The position numbers and the translations under genes are program-made. A stretch of 64,000 bases of DNA from Nocardioides plantarum. GTDB taxonomy: Bacteria; Actinomycetota; Actinomycetes; Propionibacteriales; Nocardioidaceae. The stretch covers positions 62,001 through 126,000 of the forward strand of contig NZ_VDMS01000003.1 in the NCBI RefSeq assembly GCF_006346395.1. The letters are read 5' to 3'. Below are positions 50,298 through 59,012 of the stretch, one piece after another (positions within the stretch are counted from its first letter, which is position 1; each line of letters starts with the position of its first letter). Under the pieces are notes generated by a model. The model was given only the letters and a program-made list of their open reading frames with translations. It was not told the origin of the DNA and searched no databases.

Positions 50298-51353
50298 TCA
50301 CGGGATGATCCGCCGCTGCCTCAGGTCGGCGACGAGGTCGGCGAACATGAGGCGGGTGTCGACGTGCTCGTTGAAGCCGTGGCGCCGGGCCTTGGAGCCG
50401 TCGGCGAGGAAGTCGTAGTCCCAGGAGAAGACCGCGTCGCCGAACGGCCAGGACGACACGTCCGCCCACGGGGTAGGGACCAGGTCGTGGTCGGCCACGA
50501 TCCGTTCCCAGAGCTCCTGCTTGTCGGCCATCACGTCGGCCAACGTCATCGGCAGCGGAGCACCGACGGGGAGCCCGAAGACGCCGGCCAGGAAGGGCCA
50601 CATCTGGTTCCACCGGAACAGGTCGCCGTTGGTGATGTTGAAGGCCTGGTTGGCGGCCGCCGGGTCCGTCGCGGCCCACACCGTCGCCCGGGCCAGCAGT
50701 CCCGCGTCGGTCATCTCGAGCAGGGTGTCGTAGGCGCCGGGCCGCCCGGGGAAGCGGAGCGGTACGCCGAGCTCCTTGCTGATGGTCGCGTAGACGGCCA
50801 GGACCGCGACCAGGCTCATCGGGTTGCCCAGGGCGGTGCCGCACACCACCGACGGACGCAGCGCCGACCAGGTCCAGTCCTGCCCGGCCTGCCGCTCGGT
50901 GAGGTAGCGCTGCTGGTCGAGGTTGAACTCCGGCGGCAGGTGGCCCAGGTCGTCCTCGCGTGCGGGCGTCTGGAACGGGCCCAGGTGGGCGCCGTACACC
51001 TTGTAGCCCTGCATCAGGCTGACGTGGCGCAGGTCCGCGGCGTGCGCGGCGACGGCCTCGACGGTGTGGGTGAGCATCGCCAGGTTGGGTGCCACGAGCT
51101 CGGCCCAGGTGGGCCGGTCCTGGAAGGCGGCGTAGAAGACGTGGGTCACCTCGGGCAGCCGCGACATCGCGTCGTACGTCGCGTCGGCGTCCAGGAGGTC
51201 GACAGCCACGTGGCGCACCTGGTCCGTGTCGGAGCCGCCACGACGTGAGACGCCGACGACGTCGAAGTCGGGCAGCGCGGCGAGGTGGTCGATCAGGGTG
51301 GAGCCGATGACGCCGTGGGCGCCGAGGACCAGGGCAGTGCGGGACACGGACAC
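50298..51353 (-). CDS. PRISE-type NAD(P)-dependent reductase (extended SDR)
   Basis: A 351-residue extended SDR with a GAHGVIG cofactor motif near the N-terminus. It resembles progesterone 5-beta-reductase / iridoid synthase (PRISE) proteins: HVFYAAFQDR, LMQGYKVYGAHLGPF, ALRPSVVCG and FNITNGDLFRWNQMWPF. PRISE enzymes reduce enones (for example steroid or terpene) with NADPH. The usual catalytic Tyr-Lys is recognisable as YKVYG. The GTG start at 51353 has GGAGG 7 nt upstream, ruling out longer starts. It diverges from an XRE regulator gene across 167 nt, a typical regulator-target pair. Confidence 0.85.
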   Translation of the reverse strand: MSVSRTALVLGAHGVIGSTLIDHLAALPDFDVVGVSRRGGSDTDQVRHVAVDLLDADATYDAMSRLPEVTHVFYAAFQDRPTWAELVAPNLAMLTHTVEAVAAHAADLRHVSLMQGYKVYGAHLGPFQTPAREDDLGHLPPEFNLDQQRYLTERQAGQDWTWSALRPSVVCGTALGNPMSLVAVLAVYATISKELGVPLRFPGRPGAYDTLLEMTDAGLLARATVWAATDPAAANQAFNITNGDLFRWNQMWPFLAGVFGLPVGAPLPMTLADVMADKQELWERIVADHDLVPTPWADVSSWPFGDAVFSWDYDFLADGSKARRHGFNEHVDTRLMFADLVADLRQRRIIP

Positions 51354-51520
51354 GCGTTGACCTCCAGGGGTGGGGGACCGCCGTGGTGGCGGCTCGATCT
51401 CACGGTGGTCGGTCCCGCGCTGCCGCACCACGCCCGGCGCAGGCCAGGCTGACCGTGCCTACTCCTGGCAGGGTCATGCTCGGCGACCCATCGCGTCCGG
51501 TGGTGCAGGAGACTGGGGGA

Positions 51521-52369
51521 GTGGAGGCCAACACCGAGCTGGGCGAGTTCCTGCGGAGTCGTCGAGCACTGCTCGACCCGGTCGAGCTGGGCGTCGCGTC
51601 GTACGGCCGTCGGCGGGTGCCCGGCCTGCGTCGTGAGGAGCTGGCGCAGCTGGCCGGGGTGAGCGCGACCTACTACACGCGCCTGGAGCAGGGATCGGGG
51701 AGCGGCGCGTCCGACGGCGTCCTCGATGCGCTGGCCCGAGCCTTGCGGCTGAGCGACGACGAACGCAGCCATCTGCACCGCATCGCGCGACCGGCGCGCG
51801 AGCGCGGCACCCAGGAGTCCGTGGCACCGCTGGGTCGGGCCACCGCCCAGGTCGTGGCTAGCGTCCACGAGGTGCCGGTGCTCGCGCTCGACCGGCGCAA
51901 CGACGTCCTGGCGTGGAACCCGCTGGCCCACGCCCTGCTCGCCGGCCACCTCCCGTACGCCGCACCGGATCGTCCGACGTCGCGGCCGAACACCACCCGG
52001 ATGCTCTTCCTCGACGCCCACACCCGCGAGCTGCACGAGGACTGGGGGAGCGAGACCCTGCGCGCCGTGGCCGCGTTGCGCATCGTGGCCGGCAACCACC
52101 CCGGCGACCCTCACCTGGGAAGCCTCGTCGGCGAGCTCAGCATGGCCAGCGAACGCTTCGCCGAGCTGTGGGCGACCCACGCCGTGGCCAGCTGCACCGA
52201 GGGCGCCAAGCGCTACCGCCACCCGACGGTCGGGTTGCTGGAGCTCGACTTCAGCGTCACCACCGTGGCGGACGGCACCGACCACCGGCTGATGATCCTG
52301 ACCGCGCGCCCCGGGACGCCGTCCGAGCACGCTCTCGTGCTGCTCGCCCGCGGTCTCGGCGAGCGATGA
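51521..52369 (+). CDS. XRE-family regulator with MmyB-like ligand-binding domain
   Basis: A 282-residue regulator. The N-terminal helix-turn-helix (EELAQLAGVSATYYTRLEQG) is preceded by RRRVPGLRRE, the classic opening of MmyB-type regulators. The C-terminal domain (LALDRRNDVLAWNPLAHAL... HPGDPHLGSLVGEL) is the PAS-like MmyB ligand-binding domain, which binds fatty acids or other small lipids. GTG 51521 was chosen (AGGAG 10 nt upstream); an ATG at 51476 is an alternative. It diverges from the PRISE-type reductase, its most likely target. Confidence 0.85.
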   Translation: MEANTELGEFLRSRRALLDPVELGVASYGRRRVPGLRREELAQLAGVSATYYTRLEQGSGSGASDGVLDALARALRLSDDERSHLHRIARPARERGTQESVAPLGRATAQVVASVHEVPVLALDRRNDVLAWNPLAHALLAGHLPYAAPDRPTSRPNTTRMLFLDAHTRELHEDWGSETLRAVAALRIVAGNHPGDPHLGSLVGELSMASERFAELWATHAVASCTEGAKRYRHPTVGLLELDFSVTTVADGTDHRLMILTARPGTPSEHALVLLARGLGER

Positions 52370-52590
52370 CCGTCGCATGCCGGTCTCGCTCCTCAGCGGC
52401 GACGGATCGGAGCGTGCGGGCTCGGTGTCAGCGGTTCAGGTGCAGCGGTGAGTCGAGCAGCATGGTGTGGACGCGTCGCAGTAGCCAGCAGGACCGGCAA
52501 CCGAGGTCCCTGTGGAGGGCGAGACGGTGCTGCGCGGTGTCGACGTCCCTCGCAACGGACAGCGGCGCGAGCTGGTGAGGTCGGTGCGGA
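52370..52590. other. Intergenic stretch without recognisable features
   Basis: The 221 nt between the XRE gene and the monooxygenase stop codon are GC-rich and show no conserved protein, RNA gene or clear terminator hairpin. Confidence 0.5.
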
Positions 52591-54561
52591 TCACGGAGCG
52601 GCCGGACTGCTGACGTCGGCACGAGGGGTCGACCGCAGTGGCTCGGTGATGAAGTCGGTGAGGTCCACCTCGCGCGTCATCGTCCAGTAGTCGATGATCC
52701 GCCACGGCAGCACGGCCACCACCCGGCCGGCGTCGTTGCGGTACCAGTTGTCCATCGCCGGGTGGGTCCACACCATGCGGCCGTGGGCCTGGTCGACGGC
52801 CTCGTTGTAGCGGTCGTTGACGTCCGCGCGGCACTCCAGCACCCCGAGTCCCTGCTGGGCCATCGTGGTTACGGCGTCCAGGATGTAACGCACCTGGCAC
52901 TCCAGGATGGTGATGAAGCTGCCCCCGTGGCCCAACGCGGTGTTGGGTCCGGTCATCACGAACAGGTTGGGGAAGTCGGGCACGGTCATGCCGAGGTAGG
53001 CGCGTGCGTCGTGGTCGCCCCACACCTCGCGCGTCGTGTGTCCCGAGCGTCCGACGACGTCCATGGGGTGGAGAAAGCGGTCGCTCTGGAAACCGGTGGC
53101 CAGCACGACCACGTCGGCGTCGTGCTCGACGCCGGCGGTGTCGACCAGGCCGGACGGCGTCACTGCGGCCACGCCCTCGGTCACGAGGTCGACCTGCGGA
53201 CGGCGGAGCATGTCGTACCACCCGTTGTCGAGCAGCATCCGCTTGCCGAAGGGCGGGTAGTCGGGAAGCGACTTCTCGATCAGGTCGGGTCGCCCGTCGA
53301 GCTTGCCGCGCAGGTAGCGCTCGTAGAACTGGCGGTGGCCGTGGTTGACGGCGTTGATCGACGCCTTCTCCTCCGGCCAGTCGGGATCGACCTGCAGCGA
53401 GGCGTGCACCTTGTCGTTGTAGATCCAGGACAACCGGGCGCGGTACCAGCCCCGATAGCCCGGCACGTGAGCCATCAGCCAGTGGACGTCGTCCTCGACG
53501 GCGGCGAAGTAGTCGTCGTTCGGGGCGATCCACTGCGGTGAGCGCTGGAACACGGTGAGCGAGCCGACCCGGTCGACGATCGCCGGGCCGATCTGCATCG
53601 CGCTGGCCCCGGCACCGACGACGGCTACGCGCTTGCCCGCCAGGGCGTCCGCGGCGTCGAGCTCGACCGGCCAGCGGGCGCTGTGGAAGAGCGGACCGGT
53701 GAACGTCTCGATGCCAGGCAGGGCCGGCACCTTGGGGCGGTTCAGCAAGCCGACGGCGCTAATCAGCACCCGCGCCGTGAGCTCCTCGGTCCGACCCTCC
53801 GCGTCGCGGGTGGTCACGGCCCACAGCTGGCGCTCGACGTCGTACGCCGCGCGGGTGACCTCGACGCCGAACCGCACCCGACGCCGTACGTCGTGCCGGT
53901 CGGCGAAGGCCTCCAGGTAGCCCTGCACCTCGTCGCGCTTGCCGAAGTGGGTCGACCAGTCGTGCTCGAACCCGGACAGGGAGTAGAGGTAGCTCGGGGT
54001 GTCGACGCCCGCGCCGGGGTAGCGGTTCTCCCACCACGACCCGCCCACCTCGGGGTTCTTCTCCAGCACGACGTGGGAGATCCCTGCGTCGGTCAGCCGG
54101 GTCGAGGCCAGCATTCCGGCGATGCCAGCCCCCACCACGATGACCGACATCTCCTCGGACGTCGCGACGGGGGAGAGCGGCTCCGGGCGCGGGCCACCCT
54201 GCACGATCTCGTCCATCATCGGCGCGAACTCCGGCGGCACGGTCTCACCTGTCGTGAAGTCCATCAGGGTGGCCAGCCGGTCGAGCGGCAACGGGGCCAG
54301 GGGCGGCGCGCCGTCGCGGTGCCAGACCTGGACGGCGTCCACCACGGCGTCGCGGACCTCCTGCTGCGCGGCTTCGGGCAGTCCGCCGGTGCGGTTGTCG
54401 TCCATGCCACGGCTGCGGGTGGGCCGGTAGCGCTCGTCGAACCACCTCGACTCGCCGGTCAGGTGCACCAGCACGGCCAACAACGTCGGCACGTTGCCCG
54501 ACGCCACCGCGGTGCGCAGCCGGGGGACGTCGAGCTGGTGCGAGGTCGGGACCTGAGTCAT
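52591..54561 (-). CDS. Baeyer-Villiger monooxygenase, 4-hydroxyacetophenone-monooxygenase-like
   Basis: A 656-residue FAD/NADPH monooxygenase. It has two dinucleotide motifs, GAGIAG (144-149) and GAGASA (315-320), flanking the Baeyer-Villiger fingerprint FTGPLFHSARWP (287-298). An N-terminal extension of about 135 residues (with PTLLAVLVHLTGESRWFDERYRP) matches HAPMO-type enzymes, which oxidise aryl ketones to esters. It would insert oxygen beside a carbonyl in the cytoplasm; the natural substrate is not fixed and cyclic or steroid ketones are possible. The ATG is 6 nt after TAGTCT, and a pseudo-palindromic operator overlaps that promoter. It diverges from the nitroreductase-ligase-racemase genes. 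Confidence 0.92.
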   Translation of the reverse strand: MTQVPTSHQLDVPRLRTAVASGNVPTLLAVLVHLTGESRWFDERYRPTRSRGMDDNRTGGLPEAAQQEVRDAVVDAVQVWHRDGAPPLAPLPLDRLATLMDFTTGETVPPEFAPMMDEIVQGGPRPEPLSPVATSEEMSVIVVGAGIAGMLASTRLTDAGISHVVLEKNPEVGGSWWENRYPGAGVDTPSYLYSLSGFEHDWSTHFGKRDEVQGYLEAFADRHDVRRRVRFGVEVTRAAYDVERQLWAVTTRDAEGRTEELTARVLISAVGLLNRPKVPALPGIETFTGPLFHSARWPVELDAADALAGKRVAVVGAGASAMQIGPAIVDRVGSLTVFQRSPQWIAPNDDYFAAVEDDVHWLMAHVPGYRGWYRARLSWIYNDKVHASLQVDPDWPEEKASINAVNHGHRQFYERYLRGKLDGRPDLIEKSLPDYPPFGKRMLLDNGWYDMLRRPQVDLVTEGVAAVTPSGLVDTAGVEHDADVVVLATGFQSDRFLHPMDVVGRSGHTTREVWGDHDARAYLGMTVPDFPNLFVMTGPNTALGHGGSFITILECQVRYILDAVTTMAQQGLGVLECRADVNDRYNEAVDQAHGRMVWTHPAMDNWYRNDAGRVVAVLPWRIIDYWTMTREVDLTDFITEPLRSTPRADVSSPAAP

Positions 54562-54567
54562 GGCGCC

Positions 54568-54573
54568 AGACTA
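54568..54573 (-). promoter_or_regulatory. Probable -10 element, leaderless promoter of the Baeyer-Villiger monooxygenase
   Basis: TAGTCT on the minus strand ends 6 nt before the ATG at 54561. It overlaps the operator box at 54571-54584 by three bases. Confidence 0.5.
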
Positions 54574-54584
54574 ACAGTCGTAAG
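54571..54584. promoter_or_regulatory. Operator box 1 of the divergent catabolic promoters
   Basis: CTAACAGTCGTAAG follows the pseudo-palindrome CTnAC-N4-GTnAG. It overlaps the -10 element of the monooxygenase gene and has the same form as box 2 at 54669-54682. Probably bound by the TetR protein encoded at 56969. Confidence 0.55.
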
Positions 54585-54625
54585 TATTGACCAGGTGGCA
54601 TGAACTCACGGTGTGATCGGATCGC

Positions 54626-54653
54626 TTGACCACCAACATCAGCCCGCTACTGT
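54626..54653 (+). promoter_or_regulatory. Probable sigma-A promoter of the nitroreductase operon
   Basis: TTGACC at 54626-54631 and TACTGT at 54648-54653 are separated by 16 nt. Transcription would start near 54660, leaving a leader of about 50 nt that contains operator box 2 and a ribosome-binding site (GAGGAA before the ATG). Confidence 0.5.
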
Positions 54654-54668
54654 GTGACCTACGACATG

Positions 54669-54682
54669 CTAACGGCGGTAAG
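54669..54682. promoter_or_regulatory. Operator box 2 of the divergent catabolic promoters
   Basis: CTAACGGCGGTAAG, extended to TGCTAAC-GGCG-GTAAGCA, is a pseudo-palindrome of the same form as box 1. It lies about 9 nt past the inferred transcription start and 27 nt before the nitroreductase ATG. Confidence 0.55.
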
Positions 54683-54709
54683 CACGCCCGAACAGAACGA
54701 GGAACTGTC

Positions 54710-55348
54710 ATGGAGCTCAGCGAGGCGATGCGGACCACCGGCACCTGCCGCTACTACAGCGACCAGCACGTGAGCGACGAGGTGCTGCACGCGGCGTTCG
54801 ACAACGCGCGCTTCGGTCCGCAGGGCGGCAACCGCCAGCCGGTGCGCTGGATCGTGGTGCGCGACGAGGCGAAGAAGCAGCGCCTGGCCGAGCTCTACAT
54901 GCCCTACTGGTCGGCCTACTACGACATGATCCTCGAGGGCACCAAGAACGTCGGCGCCGTGCCGGCCACCGTCGCCAGCGCCAACTACTTCGCCCACCAC
55001 CTGGCCGAGGTGCCCGTGCTGATGGTGGTGTGCGCCGAGATCGACGGGCTGCACCCCACCGACCACGAGCTCGACCGGCTCAGCGTCGTCGGCGGCGCCT
55101 CGATCTACCCGACCGTCCAGAACCTGACCCTCGCCCTGCGCGAGCAGGGGGTTGCGTCGGCGATCACCACCCTGCTGTGCGCCGAGGAGCCTGCGGTCAA
55201 GGAGCTCCTCAACATCCCGGACGGGTTCATCACCGCCGCCCACATGGCCGTCGGCTACCCGGCCAAGGGATTCCCGAGGAAGCTGACGCGCAGCCCGGTC
55301 GAGGACATCGCGTTCCTCGACAGCTTCGACACCCCGATGTTCGCGTGA
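54710..55348 (+). CDS. Nitroreductase-family flavoprotein
   Basis: A 212-residue FMN-dependent nitroreductase-fold protein. The N-terminal RTTGTCRYYSDQHVSDEVLHAAFDNARFGPQGGNRQP is the FMN-binding opening of the family; SIYPTVQNLTLALREQGVASAITT forms the conserved core. It could reduce quinones, enones or nitro compounds; such enzymes also act as dehydrogenases in CoA-dependent catabolic clusters. The ATG at 54710 follows GAGGAA by 6 nt. Its stop overlaps the ligase start (GTGA). It is the first gene of a rightward operon. Confidence 0.88.
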   Translation: MELSEAMRTTGTCRYYSDQHVSDEVLHAAFDNARFGPQGGNRQPVRWIVVRDEAKKQRLAELYMPYWSAYYDMILEGTKNVGAVPATVASANYFAHHLAEVPVLMVVCAEIDGLHPTDHELDRLSVVGGASIYPTVQNLTLALREQGVASAITTLLCAEEPAVKELLNIPDGFITAAHMAVGYPAKGFPRKLTRSPVEDIAFLDSFDTPMFA

Positions 55349-56955
55349 GCGGCGCGCCCTCCGAGGTGGTGGCGGGCGCGTCCCTCACCGAGGTGCAGCG
55401 GTCCCGGCTGGGCCGCGCGACGATCGGTGACCAGCTGCGGCGGCACGCCCAGACGCTGCAGGACAAGCCGGCGATCGTGGCCTACGACGCCGACGGACGG
55501 CGCGAGGTGGCCACCTACGCCGACCTCGACGAGCGCGCCAACCGCTTCGCCCACGCCCTGCTCGAGCTCGGCGTCGGCCGGGGCGACCGGGTCGCGGTCA
55601 TGTCGCGCAACCGCATCGAGAGCGTCGTCGCCTACTACGGAGTCCTCAAGGTCGGCGCCGCCTACTCCGGAATCAGCTTCCTGTTCGGCGAGCGCGAGGT
55701 CGCACAGCAGATTTCCCACCTCCAGCCCGCCGCGGTGGTGGTGTCGCCGGAGCTGGCGCCGGTGATGGCCGCGGTGGTGTCCGTGCACCCGGTGCCGGCG
55801 GTCGTCGTGCTCGGCACCCCCGACGTCGAGGGGTGGCACGCCTACGACGACGTGATGGCTGGGGCATCGTCCGACGAGCCCGACTGCGAGGTCGACGAGC
55901 ACGACCTGGCGATGATCGTCTACACCAGCGGTACCGAGGCGGCACCCAAGGGCGTGATGATCGCCCACCGCAACTACCTGATCTCCACCTCGCCCGCCTA
56001 CACGTGGGGGCTGCGCTGCCTGCCCGACGACGTGTGGCTCTACGTGATGCCGTTCCACACGATCGCCGGCATCGGGTCGTTGACGTCGCTGATCCTGCTG
56101 GGGGCCACGTTGGTGCTCCCGGCGACCACCGACGCCGCCGAGTCGCTACGGATGATCCGCGACGAGCAGATCACGGTGCTCGCTCAGACCCCGACCTTCT
56201 TCATCTCCCTGTCCGACCACGCCGACTTCGGGCCCGACACGGTCGGCACCATCGAGCGCTGCCTGACCTACGGCGGCCAGGTGTCCCCTCGGGCGATCGA
56301 GGCGTGGCACGCCGCGGCGCCGGCGTCGATCTGGGGCACCTACTGGGGGCAGTCCGAGCTGACCCAGCTGGGATCGGTGGGCTGGTTCAAGCGGCTCGAG
56401 GACATCCCGGACAGCGACCCGACCTGGATCGGCCGTCCGGTCGGCCACCTCGAGGTCAAGGTCGTCGACCCGCTCGGCGAGGAGGGGGAGACCGGCGAGC
56501 TGCTCTGCCGTACGCCCTCGGTGATGCTCGGCTACTACCTCGACCCCGAGCGCACCGCCGCCGTGCTGGCCGACGGCTGGGTGCACACCGGCGACATCGT
56601 GCGCCGTGATGCTCAGGGCAACCTGTTCTTCCTCGACCGCAGCAAGGACATGATCAAGTCGGGTGGGCTCAACGTGTCGTCGCAGGAGGTGGAGCGCTCG
56701 TTGCAGGCCCACCCTGACGTCGTCCGCGCGGCCGTGGTGGGGCTGCCCGACGACTACTGGTCGGAGGTCGTCACCGCGTTCGTCGTGCTGCGTCCGGGGT
56801 CCGCGGTCACCGGCGACGACCTGCGCACGCACTGCCGCGCCGACATGGCGGCCTACAAGGTGCCGAAGTCGGTCCACGTCGTCGACGAGCTGCCGACCGA
56901 CCCTCAGGGCAAGCTGCTCAAGCGTGAGCTGCGACGCGTGCACGGGACGGCCTGA
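55345..56955 (+). CDS. Acyl-CoA ligase (AMP-dependent synthetase family)
   Basis: A 536-residue ANL-superfamily ligase. The P-loop A3 motif is IVYTSGTEAAPKGVMI near residue 195 and the A5 region is YGGQVSP / GTYWGQSELTQ. The hinge and C-terminal parts are DGWVHTGDIVRRD, DRSKDMIKSGGLNVSS, and the catalytic Lys in DPQGKLLKREL. It would activate a carboxylic acid as acyl-AMP, then acyl-CoA. Specificity is unknown; in this cluster it may activate acids released after ester cleavage following Baeyer-Villiger oxidation, though no esterase is visible. The GTG start overlaps the nitroreductase stop. Confidence 0.9.
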   Translation: MSGAPSEVVAGASLTEVQRSRLGRATIGDQLRRHAQTLQDKPAIVAYDADGRREVATYADLDERANRFAHALLELGVGRGDRVAVMSRNRIESVVAYYGVLKVGAAYSGISFLFGEREVAQQISHLQPAAVVVSPELAPVMAAVVSVHPVPAVVVLGTPDVEGWHAYDDVMAGASSDEPDCEVDEHDLAMIVYTSGTEAAPKGVMIAHRNYLISTSPAYTWGLRCLPDDVWLYVMPFHTIAGIGSLTSLILLGATLVLPATTDAAESLRMIRDEQITVLAQTPTFFISLSDHADFGPDTVGTIERCLTYGGQVSPRAIEAWHAAAPASIWGTYWGQSELTQLGSVGWFKRLEDIPDSDPTWIGRPVGHLEVKVVDPLGEEGETGELLCRTPSVMLGYYLDPERTAAVLADGWVHTGDIVRRDAQGNLFFLDRSKDMIKSGGLNVSSQEVERSLQAHPDVVRAAVVGLPDDYWSEVVTAFVVLRPGSAVTGDDLRTHCRADMAAYKVPKSVHVVDELPTDPQGKLLKRELRRVHGTA

Positions 56956-56968
56956 CATCCTGAGCGCC

Positions 56969-57586
56969 ATGGAGGACCGGGAGTCGGCAGCCCCGCCGAG
57001 GATCGCCGGCGCAGCGCGTCGTGAGGAGATCGTGGCCGCGGCGGCCCGCTTCTTCGCCGAGCAGGGCTATCACACGGTCGGCATGCGCGAGATCGCCGAC
57101 GCAGTGGGTATCAAGGGTGCGAGTCTCTACAACCACTTCGGCTCCAAGGAGGAGATCCTCTACGCGATCGCTCTCAAGATGACCCGCGACCCGCAGGAGC
57201 AGCACCTGCCGCTGCTCGACGCCGAGGGCACTCCGACCGAGCGGCTCGCGTCGCTGATCGAGGCCCACGTGCGCAACCTCGCCGACAACCGCGTCGAGCA
57301 CCTCGTGAGCCTCCGCGAGCTGCCGGCGCTCACGCCCGAGCACCTCGCGCGGGTGACCGACTACCGCAAGTACTACCAGCGTCGGGTCCGTGACGTGATC
57401 GCGGCGGGCGCGCGTGCGGGGGAGCTGCACGTCGAGGATCCGTCGAGGGCGGCTATCGCCGTCCTCGACATGCTGAACGGCATCAGCTGGTGGCTGCGCG
57501 ACGACCACGACGTCGAGGCACTCGTCACCACCTACGTCTCCTTCGCGATCGACGGCGTCCTGGGTCGTCGTGGAGGTCCGCGGTGA
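56969..57586 (+). CDS. TetR-family repressor of the catabolic cluster
   Basis: A 205-residue TetR protein. The N-terminal helix-turn-helix is REEIVAAAARFFAEQGYHTV / MREIADAVGIKGASLYNHFGSKEEIL. The C-terminal domain resembles KstR2/FadR-like ligand pockets (HVRNLADNRVEHLVSLRELPAL), which often bind acyl-CoA. It is embedded in the operon, 13 nt after the ligase stop and coupled to the racemase (GTGA overlap). The likely targets are operator boxes 1 and 2 between the divergent promoters; this is inference. Confidence 0.88.
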   Translation: MEDRESAAPPRIAGAARREEIVAAAARFFAEQGYHTVGMREIADAVGIKGASLYNHFGSKEEILYAIALKMTRDPQEQHLPLLDAEGTPTERLASLIEAHVRNLADNRVEHLVSLRELPALTPEHLARVTDYRKYYQRRVRDVIAAGARAGELHVEDPSRAAIAVLDMLNGISWWLRDDHDVEALVTTYVSFAIDGVLGRRGGPR

Positions 57587-58707
57587 CGGACGGCGCTCCC
57601 AGCCGCGGCCCGCTGGCCGGTCTGCGGGTCGTCGAGATGGCGGGTCTCGGACCCACGCCGCACGCCGCGATGGTGCTGGCCGACCTCGGCGCCGACGTGG
57701 TGCAGGTACGCCGCCCGGTGCGGGCCGCCGCGCCCGACGGGGCGGCCGACGCCGACGCGCTGCTGTGGCGCGGGCGCCGGGTGGTCGAGGTCGACCTCAA
57801 GGACGCCGCGCAGGTGGACCGCGTGCTCGATCTCGTGTCGTGCGCCGACGTGGTCATCGAGGGGTTCCGCCCCGGGGTGATGGAGCGGCTCGGCCTCGGC
57901 CCCGACGTGTGCCTGGAGCGGCACCCCGGCCTGGTCTACGCCCGGATGACCGGGTGGGGCCAGGAGGGCGCGTGGAGCGGCGCGGCCGGGCACGACATCA
58001 ACTACCTGGCGGTTACCGGAGTCCTCGAGGCCATCGGCCCGGCCGGCGCGCCGCCCGTGCCACCGCTCAACCTGGTCGGCGACTTCGGCGGCGGCTCGAT
58101 GCTCCTGGTCGTCGGGGTGATGGCCGCGCTGTGGGAGCGCCGTACGTCGGGGCGCGGCCAGGTGGTCGACGCGGCGATGACCGACGGCGTCAACCTGCTG
58201 GCCCAGCTCGCCTGGTCGTGGCGGGCCGCCGGACGCTGGTCGGACCAGCGCGGCGACAACCTGCTCGACGGGTCGGCGCCGTTCTACGCCACCTACGCCT
58301 GCCGTGACGGCCACGTGGCCGTCGGTGCGCTCGAGCCGCAGTTCTGGGACGCGCTCGTGCGGGTGCTCGGGCTGGAGGACCTTCCCGACCGGTGGGACCG
58401 GCGCCACTGGCCGGCGCTGCGAGCCGTGCTGGCCCAGCGGCTGGGGGAGCGGACCCGTGCGGAGTGGGCGACGGCGTTCGACGGGACGGACGCCTGCGTC
58501 ACGCCGGTGCTGTCGTTCGCCGAGGCGCCGGACCATGCCTACGCACGAGAGCGGGGGAGCTTCGTCACGGTCGACGGGGACGTGCAGGCGGCACCCGCGC
58601 CGCGGTTCTCCCGATCGGTCCCACCGACGCCAGGCCCCCTCGTGGGGGCCGATCTCGTCGGCGTCCTCGACGAGTGGGCCGACGGTGGAGGTCGCACCGG
58701 CGGCTGA
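57583..58707 (+). CDS. Alpha-methylacyl-CoA racemase / CaiB-BaiF family CoA transferase
   Basis: A 374-residue class III CoA-transferase-fold protein. LRVVEMAGLGPTPHAAMVLADLGADVVQV at the N-terminus and SGAAGHDINYLAVTGVL (catalytic His-Asp region) match alpha-methylacyl-CoA racemases more than CoA transferases; RGQVVDAAMTDGVNLLAQ follows. Such racemases invert the 2-methyl centre of branched acyl-CoAs, for example steroid side chains and pristanoyl-CoA. The length is typical. The start overlaps the TetR stop. It closes the operon begun by the nitroreductase and supports a branched or steroid-like acyl-CoA pathway; this is inference. Confidence 0.88.
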   Translation: MTDGAPSRGPLAGLRVVEMAGLGPTPHAAMVLADLGADVVQVRRPVRAAAPDGAADADALLWRGRRVVEVDLKDAAQVDRVLDLVSCADVVIEGFRPGVMERLGLGPDVCLERHPGLVYARMTGWGQEGAWSGAAGHDINYLAVTGVLEAIGPAGAPPVPPLNLVGDFGGGSMLLVVGVMAALWERRTSGRGQVVDAAMTDGVNLLAQLAWSWRAAGRWSDQRGDNLLDGSAPFYATYACRDGHVAVGALEPQFWDALVRVLGLEDLPDRWDRRHWPALRAVLAQRLGERTRAEWATAFDGTDACVTPVLSFAEAPDHAYARERGSFVTVDGDVQAAPAPRFSRSVPPTPGPLVGADLVGVLDEWADGGGRTGG

Positions 58708-58719
58708 AGGAGGCCGATC

Positions 58720-58935
58720 ATGTGCGCGTCTCTGTTGACGGGGTCCTCGGGCACGTTCCTCCGAATCCTCCAGCCTGCCGAGACCACGGACGTTCCGGTC
58801 GAGCCCGAGCACTGGGGCTGTCGCTGCGGTGAGCCGGTCACCGACACGATCGACCGATGGGTCGATCACGCGGCGGCAGAACTGGTGGACCTGGTCGAGA
58901 CGGTCGCCGCCGAGGCGGACATCCGGCTCCGGTGA
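58720..58935 (+). CDS. Small hypothetical protein
   Basis: A 71-residue protein with AAGGAGG 7 nt before the ATG, a strong ribosome-binding site, located 12 nt after the racemase stop. It has a HWGCRCGEPV segment (two close cysteines) and an amphipathic C-terminal helix (DRWVDHAAAELVDLVETVAAEA). No family is recognised. It may be the last gene of the catabolic operon or unrelated. Confidence 0.55.
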   Translation: MCASLLTGSSGTFLRILQPAETTDVPVEPEHWGCRCGEPVTDTIDRWVDHAAAELVDLVETVAAEADIRLR

Positions 58936-59012
58936 GGTCGGCGGCCTCGGTCGGGGAGGGAGCGCGAGAGTCCCTACGTGGGCGAGGCTGGTCGGCTCCT
59001 GTCGCTATGACC

